Positions 50,479 to 59,366 of a stretch of DNA of 64,000 bases are shown here, one piece after another. The notes beneath the pieces are model-generated. The model was not told the origin of the DNA. It worked only from the letters and a program-made list of their open reading frames with translations, and searched no databases. Numbering within the stretch: position 1 is the stretch's first letter; each line of letters begins with the position of its first letter. The translations under genes were made by a program, and so were the position numbers. The stretch comes from Streptomyces sp. Root431 (GTDB lineage: Bacteria; Actinomycetota; Actinomycetes; Streptomycetales; Streptomycetaceae): NCBI RefSeq assembly GCF_001426585.1, contig NZ_LMEI01000013.1, forward strand, positions 695,181 to 759,180, in the 5' to 3' direction.

Positions 50479-51324
50479 ATGTCGGTCGCCTCCTCGGTCC
50501 TCGTCCCCTACGCGTCCTACCTGCGGGTGTACGAGCCGCTGGCCGCGTTCCCCGAGCCGGAGCGGAGCCACTGGGCCCGGTACGCCCGCAGGCCGCGCAC
50601 GCCGGGGGCGCAGGAGGAGCTGCGGCGCTCGCTCGCCGACCTGCTGCCGACGCCCCCGGTGCCGGTGCCGGTCCAGGAGAGCGGGGAGGCCTTCGTCGCA
50701 CACGTGGACGGGGTGGTGGTGATCTGCCCGTGGCGGACCCGGCTGCGGAGCTGGCTGGCCGTCCAGGAGCTGCTGGCCGACGGGTATCCGGGGCCGGCGC
50801 TCGACGCGATGCTGCCGCCGGTGGTGCGGGAGCAGGTGGCCGGCGACTACGAGCGGTGGCTCGCGCGGAACCCGGACGCCCGGCCGTGGATCCGTACGGC
50901 GGTCTGGCAGGTGCCGCTGCGCTGGTTCGCGCTCTTCGGGGACGAGGACCGGGGGTACGAGCCGGGCGGCCCGGAGGCGGCGCCGGTGCTGCGCTACCGG
51001 ACGACGATGGCGCAGGCGCGGCGGCGGCTGGCGAGGGCGCTGCGGGCCCTGCGGGAGTCGATCGAGGAGGGCCCGATGACGGAGGGTCTGGTCGACGTGG
51101 GCCGGTGGCTGGAGGAGTTCCATCCGCGGGCGCTCGTGGAGCTGGACTTCGGGGGCCTGGTGCACGCGGTCACGGAGGAGTGGCTGGCGCAGGACCGGTC
51201 GGCGGCGGAGATGGCGGAGGGGATCGCCGCGCTGCGGGCGGGGGACGGCGAGCGGGCCAGTGAGGTGTACGGCCGGCTCGCGGAGCGCTGGCGGGTCGTC
51301 AGGGACCTGCGGGGCGCGAACTGA
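50479..51324 (+). CDS. Conserved protein of unknown function upstream of bldC
   Basis: A 281-residue soluble protein, MSVASSVLVPYASYLRVYEPLAAFPEPER and onward, largely helical with Arg/Glu-rich stretches and no membrane segment or cysteine cluster. Its tail (EEWLAQDRSAAEMAEGIAALRAGDGERASEVYGRLAERW) looks like a helical repeat. I do not recognise a characterised family; the position between vdh and bldC is conserved in Streptomyces. GGAAGGATTCGCGGC precedes ATG 50479. Confidence 0.88.
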   Translation: MSVASSVLVPYASYLRVYEPLAAFPEPERSHWARYARRPRTPGAQEELRRSLADLLPTPPVPVPVQESGEAFVAHVDGVVVICPWRTRLRSWLAVQELLADGYPGPALDAMLPPVVREQVAGDYERWLARNPDARPWIRTAVWQVPLRWFALFGDEDRGYEPGGPEAAPVLRYRTTMAQARRRLARALRALRESIEEGPMTEGLVDVGRWLEEFHPRALVELDFGGLVHAVTEEWLAQDRSAAEMAEGIAALRAGDGERASEVYGRLAERWRVVRDLRGAN

Positions 51325-51910
51325 CATCAGTCGGGCATCTTCGTCAGGTCGCCATCGACAAGACATGTCCGGCTGGGGTAAATGATCTTCAGGCATCCGG
51401 ACCCGACGGCTCCGGGGCCTCTCGCCGCTCTCTTCGCGGCGGGGTCTTTCGGCACACCCGCGCCGGGGACGTTGGTCCTGATCCGGGCCTTTGGCTCAAG
51501 CGTGACGGATAGCACTTAACGCACCCTTGCGCCCATCACCCACCCTCGTGCCAAAATAGGACAAGGAGTCCGGGGAGGGTTCCTTCCGTCCAAGTTTGGG
51601 CGGAACGCTCAGCATTGCACTCTATGGGGGGTCTGAGGACTCCTGATCGCTCTGTGACTGATCGTCACAGCCGCGTGACTGTCCGTTATGGCATGGTCCA
51701 TCGACTTCCGCCGCTGATGAACACCTGCGAGGGCAATTCCATCGGTTTGGCCGACGTGGCTGGACGGATGGTGTAGTTGTAGTGCCGAGGACAAGCCGTT
51801 CGTCCTATAACCGACTCGGCCCGCTTCTGCCATTTCGGGCAAGGCGGGTCAAGGTGCAGAATTTAGAGGAAAGAACCGAGATTGGTTCGGTTCTCCCGAG
51901 GAGGCCGCTC
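51325..51910. other. 586-bp bldC upstream region
   Basis: An unusually long spacer, less GC-rich than its surroundings. It contains a possible small minus-strand gene (51327-51515), dyads around 51580-51610 (GGAACC / GGGCGGAAC), and a candidate bldC -10 TATAAC at 51806-51811, about 100 nt before the bldC ATG. A long leader fits a developmentally controlled gene; no riboswitch fold was recognised. Confidence 0.55.
51327..51515 (-). CDS. Possible small protein, 62 residues
   Basis: Starts GTG 51515 (MLSVTLEPKARIRTNV) and ends GSGCLKIIYPSRTCLVDGDL with TKMPD. About four fifths of its codons end in G or C although the surrounding spacer is much less GC-rich, which suggests real coding. Two cysteines are 11 residues apart near the C-terminus. 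The ribosome site is weak (AAGGG). There is no recognised family. Confidence 0.35.
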   Translation of the reverse strand: MLSVTLEPKARIRTNVPGAGVPKDPAAKRAARGPGAVGSGCLKIIYPSRTCLVDGDLTKMPD

Positions 51911-52117
51911 ATGACCGCTCGCACCCCTGATGCCGAGCCGCTGCTGACCCCTGCCGAGGTTGCCACGATGTTCCGTGTGGACCCGAAGACGGTGACCCGT
52001 TGGGCGAAGGCGGGCAAGCTCACGTCCATCCGCACCCTGGGTGGGCACCGCCGGTACCGCGAGGCCGAGGTTCGCGCACTGCTCGCGGGTATTCCGCAGC
52101 AGCGCAGCGAGGCCTGA
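51911..52117 (+). CDS. bldC: Developmental regulator BldC
   Basis: A 68-residue MerR-like winged helix without an effector domain: LLTPAEVATMFRVDPKTVTRWAKAGKLTSIRTLGGHRRYREAEVRALL. This is the exact BldC layout and length. BldC binds direct repeats cooperatively and delays Streptomyces sporulation. GAGGAGG stands 8 nt before ATG 51911. It is preceded by a long leader and followed by a T-run terminator. Confidence 0.97.
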   Translation: MTARTPDAEPLLTPAEVATMFRVDPKTVTRWAKAGKLTSIRTLGGHRRYREAEVRALLAGIPQQRSEA

Positions 52118-52447
52118 GGCTCGCTCAACACCCCGCAGCACCCTGTAACACCGGGCCTGTCCGGATCCCCCAATCCGGTCGCCCACCCCTAGTACTGCCG
52201 ACGGAATCCTGCCCCAACAGGCCTTCGTCAACGATCGCGCTGGACTCCGCCGGGTCTGGCGCGATCTTTTTTGTGCCCGGCGCCACTCTGCGAAGGGTGG
52301 TGCAATTGCACATATTAAATCGGGCCGGTGTAGGAGGGGTGTAAGTGAAGGCGTTCGGGAAACTCGTTCGGTGACACCCGTCACACTGGCGAAGTCTTGC
52401 CATTCACCAGCCTGCCACTCCCCGGATCGCTTTCAACCCGCCGTTGG
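52118..52447. other. 330-bp region after bldC
   Basis: It holds the bldC terminator (52233-52272), a 12-bp perfect palindrome GTGCAATTGCAC (52300-52311) next to AT-rich ATATTAAAT, and a 9-codon reading frame with an ideal ribosome site at 52345. No larger gene is supported. Confidence 0.55.
52233..52272 (+). terminator. bldC terminator
   Basis: GATCGCGC / GCGCGATC stem with an inner GC-rich loop, followed by TTTTTT. Confidence 0.88.
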
Positions 52448-52639
52448 TCATGGGTCCGTGGGACTTTCGTCCTCCACCGCCGGCTCCGGCTCCTCGGCGT
52501 CCGGGAACTCCATGACGAGCTCCAGGAGGCGATGGCAGACCACGCAGTGCGCCGTGAGGTGTCCGTAGCGGGAAGCGGCCGCCAGATGGGCGCGCAGCAG
52601 CGCTCGCGTGTCGTGTCGTGCCGCCGACGCCGCGGCCAT
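52448..52639 (-). CDS. DUF6274-like small protein
   Basis: A 63-residue protein: MAAASAARHDTRALLRAHLAAA, then SRYGHLTAHCVVCHRLLELVMEF and an acidic tail (DAEEPEPAVEDESP). The CVVCH motif could bind zinc or heme-like metal; with HL-TAH upstream a Cys/His site is possible. GGAGGGGGTCGCGC precedes ATG 52639. The position beside bldC and hrpA is typical for Streptomyces. Function unknown. Confidence 0.85.
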   Translation of the reverse strand: MAAASAARHDTRALLRAHLAAASRYGHLTAHCVVCHRLLELVMEFPDAEEPEPAVEDESPTDP

Positions 52640-52725
52640 GCGCGACCCCCTCCGGTGCGGTCCCCCGAGTCCCTGAGTCCGGGGTACCGGCGGGCGCCCC
52701 GCGCCGTCAAGAGACGGGAACACGA

Positions 52726-52757
52726 CGAAGGCCCGCATCTCGCGATGCGGGCCTTCG
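52726..52757 (-). terminator. tRNA-Asp terminator
   Basis: CGAAGGCCCGCATC-TCGC-GATGCGGGCCTTCG, a 14-bp perfect stem, just 3' of the minus-strand tRNA-Asp. Confidence 0.88.
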
Positions 52758-52763
52758 TGAAAG

Positions 52764-52837
52764 CGATCCTGACGGGACTTGAACCCGCGACCTCCACCTT
52801 GACAGGGTGGCGAGCTAACCAACTGCTCCACAGGACC
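52764..52837 (-). tRNA. tRNA-Asp(GUC), copy 1
   Basis: A 74-nt minus-strand cloverleaf: acceptor GGTCCTG/CAGGATC with one G-U pair, anticodon loop CTGTCAA (GUC), T-arm GCGGGTTCAAGTCCCGT, discriminator G. CCA is not encoded. It differs from copy 2 (59255-59328) only in the acceptor stem. Confidence 0.97.
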
Positions 52838-52923
52838 TTGCTCGCAACCCCTCGTAAGTGGCTGCGAGAGAGACTGTACAGCAGGTCAGCGGTCTGGTCG
52901 AACTCACCGACGGCAGGGCCCCG

Positions 52924-55900
52924 CTACGGGGCCGCCGCGTCGATCGCCTTCACGATCCGCTTGTCCGAGACCGGGTACGCCGTGCCCAGCGCGTGCGCGA
53001 AGTAGCTCACCCGCAGCTCCTCGATCATCCAGCGGATGTCGGTCACCTCGGAGGGCACCGGGCGCCCCTTCGGGAGCTGTTCGAGCAGCCACGCGTACTC
53101 GTCGAGCATCTCGTGGACCTTCTCCATGCGGGTGGTGTCCCGCTGGACGCCGGTCGCCATCTGCTGGAGCCGCCGGTCCACCGCCACCAGATACCGCATC
53201 AGGTCCGGGAGCCGCTTGAGTCCCGTACGGGTCACGAAGCCCGCGGGCACCAGCCACGCCAGCTGCTCGCGCACGTCCGTGAGGTTGTTGATCAGCGCCA
53301 GGCTGTTGGTGGACTTGAGCCGGCGCTGGCAGGCCTGCCAGGCCGCCAGGATCTGCTGGACCTGCCCCACCGTCCGTACGGTCGTGTCCACGAGGTCCGC
53401 GCGGACCTTGTCGTACAGCTTCCGGAAGGACTCCTCGTCCCAGGCCGGCCCGCCGTGGTCGGCGATCAGCTTGTCGGCCGCGGCGGTCGCGCAGTCGTCG
53501 AAGAGGGCCTGGATCGAGCCGTGCGGGTTCGAGGACAGGGCCAGCTTCTGCTGGTTGGTCAGCTTGTCCGAGGCGAACTTCGCCGGGTTCACCGGGATGT
53601 TCAGCATGATCAGCTTCCGGGTGCCCCGCCACATCGCCTGCGCCTGCTCGGCCTCCGTGTCGAAGAGCCGTACGGCGACGGTCGCGCCCTCGTCCACGAG
53701 CGCCGGGTACGCCTTGACCGGCTGGCCGCCCCGCTTGGTCTCGAAGACCTTCGTGAGCGTGCCGATCGTCCACTCCGTGAGCCCTGTGCGCTCCAGAGAG
53801 GGCCCGGAGCCGTCCGGGCCGCCCGTCGCCGCCGCAGCGGCCTGGGAGAGCGCCTTACGGGCCTTGGGACGCAGCTGGAGCCGCAGTGTCTCCAGGTCCT
53901 TGTCCTCGGCGAGCTTGCGGCGCCGCTCGTCGACGATCCGGAACGTGACCTTGAGGTGCTCGGGCACCTTCGCCCAGTCGAAGTCCTCGGCGGTGACCGG
54001 GACGCCGACCATCCGCTGGAGCTCGCGGGCGAGCGCGCCCGCCAGCGGCTCCTGCACGGGCACGACCGCGTCCAGGAAGCGGGTCGCGAAGTTCGGCGCG
54101 GGGACGTAGTGGCGGCGTATCGGCTTCGGCAGGGAGCGGATCAGCTCCGTGACGACCTCCGCGCGCAGACCCGGGATCTGCCACTCGAAGCCCTCGTCCG
54201 TCACCTGGTTCAGCACCTGGAGCGGGATGTGGACGGTCACGCCGTCCGCGTCCGCGCCCGGCTCGAACTGGTACGTCACCCGGAACTTCAGCGGGCCCTG
54301 CCGCCAGGAGTCCGGATAGTCGTCCTTGGTGACGCCCGCGGCCTTCTCGTTGATGAGCATCTCGCGCTCGAAGTCGAGGAACTCGGGCTCCTCGTGGCGC
54401 TTGTGCTTCCACCAGGAGTCGAAGTGGGCTCCGGACACGACGTGTTCGGGGACGCGCTTGTCGTAGAAGTCGAAGAGCGTCTCGTCGTCGACGAGGATGT
54501 CCCGGCGCCGGGCGCGGTGCTCCAGCTCCTCGACCTCGGTGAGGAGCTTGCGGTTGTCGGAGAAGAACTTGTGGTGGGTGCGCCAGTCGCCCTCGACCAG
54601 GGCGTTCCGGATGAACAGGTCGCGGGAGACCTCCGGGTCGATCCGGCCGTAGTTCACCTTGCGGTCGGCGACGATCGGCACGCCGTACAGCGTCACCTTC
54701 TCGAAGGCCATCACGGCCGCCTGGTCCTTCTCCCAGTGCGGCTCGCTGTACGTCTTCTTCGTCAGGTGCTCGGCGAGCGGCTCGATCCACTCGGGCTCGA
54801 TCCGGGCGTTGACCCGGGCCCAGAGGCGCGAGGTCTCCACGAGCTCCGCCGACATGACGAACCGCGGGGGCTTCTTGAAGAGCGCCGAACCCGGGAAGAT
54901 CGCGAACTTGGCGCTGCGGGCACCCAGGTAGTCGTTCTTGGCCCCGTCCTTCACGTCCTTGAGACCGATGTGGCTCAGGAGACCCGCGAGGAGGGAGACG
55001 TGCACGGACTGTTCCGGCGCGTCCTCCTCGTTGAGATGGATGCCCATCTGCTTGGCCACGGTCCGCAGCTGCGCGTAGATGTCCTGCCACTCGCGGATGC
55101 GGAGGAAGTTCAGGTACTCCTGCTTGCACATCCGGCGGAAGGAGCTGGAACCCCGCTCCTTCTGCTGCTCGCGGACGTACCGCCACAGGTTCAGGTAGGC
55201 GGAGAAGTCGCTCGCCTCGTCCTTGAAGCGGGCGTGCTGCTGATCGGCCTGCGCCTGCTTCTCGGACGGCCGCTCGCGCGGGTCCTGGATGGAGAGCGCG
55301 GCCGCGATCACCATGACCTCGCGGACACAGCCGTTCTTGTCCGCCTCCAGGACCATGCGGGCGAGCCGCGGGTCCACGGGCAGCTGGGAGAGCTTCCGGC
55401 CCTGCGGGGTGAGCCGCTTCTTCGGGTCCTTCTCCGCCGGGTCGATCGCGCCGAGCTCCTGGAGGAGCTGCACGCCGTCGCGGATGTTGCGGTGGTCCGG
55501 CGGGTCGATGAAGGGGAACTTCTCGATGTCGCCGAGGCCGGCAGCGGTCATCTGGAGGATGACGGAGGCCAGGTTCGTACGGAGGATCTCGGCGTCCGTG
55601 AACTCCGGACGCGACAGGAAGTCGTCCTCCGAGTACAGGCGGATGCAGATGCCGTCCGACGTACGGCCGCAGCGGCCCTTGCGCTGGTTGGCGCTGGCCT
55701 GGCTGACCGCCTCGATCGGCAGGCGCTGGACCTTGGTCCGGTGCGAGTAGCGGGAGATGCGGGCGGTGCCCGGATCGACCACGTACTTGATGCCGGGGAC
55801 GGTCAGGGAGGTCTCGGCGACGTTCGTGGCGAGCACGATCCGGCGGCCGGTGTGGGCCTGGAAGACGCGGTGCTGCTCGGCGTGCGACAGGCGGGCGTAG

Positions 55901-56862
55901 AGGGGGAGGACCTCGGTGTTCCGCAGGTTCCGCTTGAGGAGCGCGTCCGCGGTGTCCCGGATCTCGCGCTCGCCGGAGAGGAAGACGAGGACGTCGCCGG
56001 GGCCCTCGGACTGCAGCTCCTCGACGGCCTCGCAGATCGCGGTGATCTGGTCCCGGTCCGACTCCTCGCCGTCCTCTTCAAGGAGCGGCCGGTAGCGGAC
56101 CTCGACCGGGTACGTACGGCCGGAGACCTCGACGATCGGGGCGTCCCCGAAGTGGCGGGAGAAGCGCTCCGGGTCGATCGTCGCGGAGGTGATGACGACC
56201 TTGAGGTCGGGGCGCTTCGGCAGCAGCTGGGCCAGATAGCCGAGCAGGAAGTCGATGTTGAGGGACCGCTCGTGGGCCTCGTCGATGATGATCGTGTCGT
56301 AGGCGCGCAGCTCGCGGTCCGTCTGGATCTCGGCGAGCAGGATGCCGTCCGTCATCAGCTTCACGAAGGTCGCGTCCGGGTTCACCTGGTCGGTGAAGCG
56401 GACCTTCCAGCCGACGGCCTCGCCCAGCGGGGTCCTCAGCTCCTCGGCGACGCGCTCGGCGACCGTGCGGGCGGCGATCCGGCGGGGCTGGGTGTGCCCG
56501 ATCATGCCCCGGACGCCCCGGCCGAGCTCCAGGCAGATCTTCGGGATCTGGGTGGTCTTTCCCGAACCCGTCTCACCGGCGACGATCACGACCTGGTGGT
56601 CGCGTATCGCCTCCAGGATCTCGTCCTTCTTCTGCGAGACGGGCAGCTGCTCGGGGTACGTGACCGGGGGCACGCGGGAGGCACGCCCGTCGACGCGTTC
56701 CTTGGCCTTGGCCGCCTCGGCGGCGATCTCGTCCAGGACGGCCTCACGGGCCTCGGGCTTACGGATGCGGCGGGCGCCTTCGAGACGACGGCCGAGCCGG
56801 TGCGAGTCCCGCAGCGAGACCTCGGCCAGGACGGACTGGAGGGCGGCGAAGGAAGTAGACAT
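52924..56862 (-). CDS. hrpA: ATP-dependent RNA helicase HrpA
   Basis: A 1312-residue DEAH-box helicase. After ~100 residues come Walker A VAGETGSGKTTQI, motif II DEAH (TIIIDEAHERSLNIDFLLG), SAT motif (ITSATIDPERF), motif VI (QRKGRCGRTSDG), then HA2 and OB-fold regions and the long C-terminal DUF3418-type domain characteristic of bacterial HrpA. ATG 56862 (MSTSFAALQSVL) is chosen; the frame extends 39 codons further but overlaps the divergent promoter. HrpA helps release stalled ribosomes on mRNA and processes RNA in E. coli. Confidence 0.96.
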   Translation of the reverse strand: MSTSFAALQSVLAEVSLRDSHRLGRRLEGARRIRKPEAREAVLDEIAAEAAKAKERVDGRASRVPPVTYPEQLPVSQKKDEILEAIRDHQVVIVAGETGSGKTTQIPKICLELGRGVRGMIGHTQPRRIAARTVAERVAEELRTPLGEAVGWKVRFTDQVNPDATFVKLMTDGILLAEIQTDRELRAYDTIIIDEAHERSLNIDFLLGYLAQLLPKRPDLKVVITSATIDPERFSRHFGDAPIVEVSGRTYPVEVRYRPLLEEDGEESDRDQITAICEAVEELQSEGPGDVLVFLSGEREIRDTADALLKRNLRNTEVLPLYARLSHAEQHRVFQAHTGRRIVLATNVAETSLTVPGIKYVVDPGTARISRYSHRTKVQRLPIEAVSQASANQRKGRCGRTSDGICIRLYSEDDFLSRPEFTDAEILRTNLASVILQMTAAGLGDIEKFPFIDPPDHRNIRDGVQLLQELGAIDPAEKDPKKRLTPQGRKLSQLPVDPRLARMVLEADKNGCVREVMVIAAALSIQDPRERPSEKQAQADQQHARFKDEASDFSAYLNLWRYVREQQKERGSSSFRRMCKQEYLNFLRIREWQDIYAQLRTVAKQMGIHLNEEDAPEQSVHVSLLAGLLSHIGLKDVKDGAKNDYLGARSAKFAIFPGSALFKKPPRFVMSAELVETSRLWARVNARIEPEWIEPLAEHLTKKTYSEPHWEKDQAAVMAFEKVTLYGVPIVADRKVNYGRIDPEVSRDLFIRNALVEGDWRTHHKFFSDNRKLLTEVEELEHRARRRDILVDDETLFDFYDKRVPEHVVSGAHFDSWWKHKRHEEPEFLDFEREMLINEKAAGVTKDDYPDSWRQGPLKFRVTYQFEPGADADGVTVHIPLQVLNQVTDEGFEWQIPGLRAEVVTELIRSLPKPIRRHYVPAPNFATRFLDAVVPVQEPLAGALARELQRMVGVPVTAEDFDWAKVPEHLKVTFRIVDERRRKLAEDKDLETLRLQLRPKARKALSQAAAAATGGPDGSGPSLERTGLTEWTIGTLTKVFETKRGGQPVKAYPALVDEGATVAVRLFDTEAEQAQAMWRGTRKLIMLNIPVNPAKFASDKLTNQQKLALSSNPHGSIQALFDDCATAAADKLIADHGGPAWDEESFRKLYDKVRADLVDTTVRTVGQVQQILAAWQACQRRLKSTNSLALINNLTDVREQLAWLVPAGFVTRTGLKRLPDLMRYLVAVDRRLQQMATGVQRDTTRMEKVHEMLDEYAWLLEQLPKGRPVPSEVTDIRWMIEELRVSYFAHALGTAYPVSDKRIVKAIDAAAP

Positions 56863-56965
56863 ACGGACCCCAGGATCGCACCTGCGGACGAGAAGCGGCG
56901 AACCGATTTCCGGGTGACGGGTGCGTACTATTTCGGGCACGTCGACCGGACCCGAGAGGTATCGC

Positions 56966-57394
56966 ATGTTCCGCACCACCCGCGCCCTGGCGGCCTTCGC
57001 CGCGCTGGCGGGTCTGGTGCTCGGCCTGCTGGTCTGCGGGACGACGGCGCCGGCGGCCTACGCCTCCACCGCCTCCCACGCCGCTGCCTCCGCCTCCCGC
57101 TCCTCCGCCTCCGCCGCCCCGCACGCGACCGGGGCCGTCATGGGCGCCGTCACCATGGGCGCCGCCGTGCCGGGGTGCGATCCGGGTCACACCGCGGAGG
57201 CGGGCGCCTCCGATCCCCTCCTGCCGCCCCGGGCGGGCGGCTTCGCGGAGCTGCTGCCCGCCCTCGCCGCCGACCGGACGCCGTGCGCGGTCCGGCACGG
57301 CGAGCCGGACGGGCGGGGGACCGCGCCGGGACGGGAGCCGCCCGAGCGCGCGGCGCCGTCACCGGTGGAGCTGTCGACCCTGATGAGGGTGTAG
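56966..57394 (+). CDS. Small secreted Ala-rich protein
   Basis: A 142-residue protein with a signal peptide (MFRTTRALAAFAALAGLVLGLLVCG..., cleavage near AYA, residue about 32). The mature chain is Ala/Ser-rich, then has two cysteines (PGCDPG and RTPCAV) 48 residues apart and ends PSPVELSTLMRV. GAGAGG precedes ATG 56966. It lies 61 nt upstream of a DsbA-like gene, so its single cysteine pair may be a substrate of the following thiol-redox system (inference). I do not recognise a family. Confidence 0.78.
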   Translation: MFRTTRALAAFAALAGLVLGLLVCGTTAPAAYASTASHAAASASRSSASAAPHATGAVMGAVTMGAAVPGCDPGHTAEAGASDPLLPPRAGGFAELLPALAADRTPCAVRHGEPDGRGTAPGREPPERAAPSPVELSTLMRV

Positions 57395-57455
57395 ACGGGC
57401 GGCCGCTCTCCGCCGTCCCTCTCCTTCCCCTCTTCCTCCTCAGGAGCGCTTCCGC

Positions 57456-58196
57456 ATGTCCAAGTCCAAGCCGATCATGATCGTCTCCGGGGTGGCGGCC
57501 GCCGCCGTGCTGCTCGGCGTCGTCTCGTACACCGCCACCAAGCCGGCCGCCGACGGCGCGGCCGGCTCGTCCGCCGTCGCCGAGGTCTCCGCCGACCCGT
57601 CCGCCGGCGTCTACCCCGAGCTGGAGGCGTACGCCCGCCGCGACGCCTCCGACAAGCTCGCCCTGGGCCGGGCCGACGCACCCGTCGTCCTCATCGAGTA
57701 CGCCGACTTCAAATGCGGCTACTGCGGGAAGTTCGCCCGGGACACCGAGCCGGTCCTCGTGAAGAAGTACGTGGACGAGGGCGTCCTCCGCATCGAGTGG
57801 CGGAACTTCCCGATCTTCGGCGAGGAGTCGGAGGCCGTCGCCCGCGCCTCCTGGGCCGCCGGACAGCAGGGCCGGTTCTGGGAGTTCCACAAGGCCGCGT
57901 ACGCCGAGGGGGCCAAGGAGAAGGGCTTCGGGAAGGACCGGCTCGCGGCCCTCGCGAAGGAGGCCGGCGTCCCCGACGCGGCCCGGTTCGCGAAGGACAC
58001 CGACGGGACGGCGGCCCGCGAGGCCGTCCGCAAGGACCAGGAGCAGGGGTACGGCCTCGGCGCGACCTCCACCCCGTCCTTCCTCGTCAACGGCCGCCCG
58101 ATCGCGGGCGCGCAGCCCCTGGAGACCTTCACCGAGGCCATCGAGGCGGCGGCGAAGACGGCGAAGGCCGCGAAGAAGCCGGGCGCCGGGCAGTGA
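57456..58196 (+). CDS. Membrane-anchored DsbA-type thioredoxin-fold oxidoreductase
   Basis: A 246-residue protein with an uncleaved N-terminal membrane anchor (PIMIVSGVAAAAVLLGVVSYT) and an extracytoplasmic DsbA-like domain. The active site is CGYC (EYADFKCGYCGKFARD, residues about 87-90), with helical insertion and the cis-Pro region GATSTPSFLVNGRPIAG. It forms or exchanges disulfides in secreted proteins. Its stop overlaps the following ccdA-like start (GTGA). CAGGAG precedes ATG 57456. Confidence 0.94.
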   Translation: MSKSKPIMIVSGVAAAAVLLGVVSYTATKPAADGAAGSSAVAEVSADPSAGVYPELEAYARRDASDKLALGRADAPVVLIEYADFKCGYCGKFARDTEPVLVKKYVDEGVLRIEWRNFPIFGEESEAVARASWAAGQQGRFWEFHKAAYAEGAKEKGFGKDRLAALAKEAGVPDAARFAKDTDGTAAREAVRKDQEQGYGLGATSTPSFLVNGRPIAGAQPLETFTEAIEAAAKTAKAAKKPGAGQ

Positions 58197-59035
58197 CCTC
58201 CGGCATCGGATACTTCGCCGCGTTCCTCGGCGGCCTGCTCGCCCTCCTCAGCCCGTGCAGCGCCCTGCTCCTGCCCGCCTTCTTCGCGTACTCGATCGAC
58301 ACGCGCGCGAAGCTGGTGGCCAGGACCGGGATCCTCTACGCGGGCCTGGCGACCACCCTCGTCCCGCTGGGTGCGGCCGGGTCCTTCGCGGGCCGCTTCT
58401 TCTACGGCAACCGGGACCTCCTGGTGACCGCAGGCGGCTGGCTGATCATCGGGCTCGGCGTCCTCCAGCTCCTCGGCCTGGGCTTCGCCTCCCGCCGCAT
58501 CGCCGAGGCGAGCGGCCGCATCCGGCCCACGTCGGCGCTCTCCGTCTACGCCCTCGGCCTGGTCTACGGCCTCGCGGGCTTCTGCGCGGGCCCGATCCTG
58601 GGCAGCGTCCTGACGGTGGCGGCGCTGAGCGGCAGTCCGGCGTACGGCGGGCTGCTCCTCGCGGTGTACGCGCTGGGCATGGCGGTCCCGCTCTTCGTCC
58701 TCGCGCTGCTCTGGGAGCGGTACGACCTGGGCCGGCGCCGCTGGCTGCGCGGCCGGCCGCTCCGGGTCGGGCCGCTCACGCTCCACTCGACCTCGGTGCT
58801 TTCGGGCCTGTTCTTCATCGCCCTCGGCACGCTCTTCCTGGTCTTCGACGGGACGACGGCGCTGCCGGGACTGCTCTCGGTGGACGAGTCGTTCGCCGTG
58901 GAGGAGCGGGTGGCCGGGCTGGGGCGCGCGGTCCCGGACTGGGCGCTGCTCGTCGCGGTGGTGGCCGTGGTGGCGGTGGCGCTCGCGCTGCGGGGCCGGC
59001 GGGGGAGCCGTACGCGGGAGCGCGAGGAGGCGTGA
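58193..59035 (+). CDS. CcdA/DsbD-like membrane electron-transfer protein
   Basis: A 280-residue protein with seven to eight membrane helices. The redox cysteines are in LLSPCSALLLPAFF (residue about 21) and GLAGFCAGPILGS (residue about 130), the CcdA/DsbD pair that passes electrons from cytosolic thioredoxin across the membrane. GTG 58193 overlaps the DsbA-like stop. It likely keeps the upstream DsbA-like protein, or a cytochrome c maturation or metal chaperone partner, reduced. The C-terminus has a cytosolic Arg-rich tail. Confidence 0.92.
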   Translation: MTSGIGYFAAFLGGLLALLSPCSALLLPAFFAYSIDTRAKLVARTGILYAGLATTLVPLGAAGSFAGRFFYGNRDLLVTAGGWLIIGLGVLQLLGLGFASRRIAEASGRIRPTSALSVYALGLVYGLAGFCAGPILGSVLTVAALSGSPAYGGLLLAVYALGMAVPLFVLALLWERYDLGRRRWLRGRPLRVGPLTLHSTSVLSGLFFIALGTLFLVFDGTTALPGLLSVDESFAVEERVAGLGRAVPDWALLVAVVAVVAVALALRGRRGSRTREREEA

Positions 59036-59121
59036 CCGGAGACGGGGAAGGGGCGCGGGCCCCTTCCCCGTACGGAATCGGTCCAGGGGGACTCGGCGTC
59101 TCCGGAGAACCCGGAGAACGA

Positions 59122-59150
59122 CGAAGGCCCCGTTCTTTCGAACGGGGCCT
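59122..59150. terminator. Bidirectional terminator
   Basis: AAGGCCCCGTTC-TTTC-GAACGGGGCCTT, a 12-bp perfect stem between the ccdA-like gene and the minus-strand tRNA cluster, followed by TCTGTTT on the plus strand. Confidence 0.88.
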
Positions 59151-59158
59151 TCTGTTTG

Positions 59159-59232
59159 TGGCTGGGGCCGGGGTCGAACCGGCGACCTATCGCTTTTCAG
59201 GCGATCGCTCGTACCAACTGAGCTACCCAGCC
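59159..59232 (-). tRNA. tRNA-Phe(GAA)
   Basis: A 74-nt minus-strand cloverleaf: acceptor GGCTGGG/CCCAGCC, D-arm GCTC/GAGC, anticodon loop CCTGAAAAG (GAA), discriminator A, T-arm GCCGGTTCGACCCCGGC. CCA is not encoded. Last gene of a Glu-Asp-Phe cluster. Confidence 0.96.
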
Positions 59233-59254
59233 ACGAGACTGTTTCCAGCCTCAG

Positions 59255-59328
59255 CGACTCTGACGGGACTTGAACCCGCGACCTCCACCTTGACAGGGTG
59301 GCGAGCTAACCAACTGCTCCACAGAGCC
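59255..59328 (-). tRNA. tRNA-Asp(GUC), copy 2
   Basis: A 74-nt minus-strand cloverleaf: acceptor GGCTCTG/CAGAGTC with one G-U pair, anticodon GUC. Outside the acceptor it is identical to the copy at 52764-52837. CCA is not encoded. Confidence 0.97.
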
Positions 59329-59366
59329 TTGCAATGTGCGAGACAAGTCTCGCACACGTTAATGCG

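Noticed and set aside
52858..57480. 1540-codon plus-strand reading frame
   Set aside because: Shadow of hrpA on the opposite strand. hrpA has complete helicase motifs while this frame has none.
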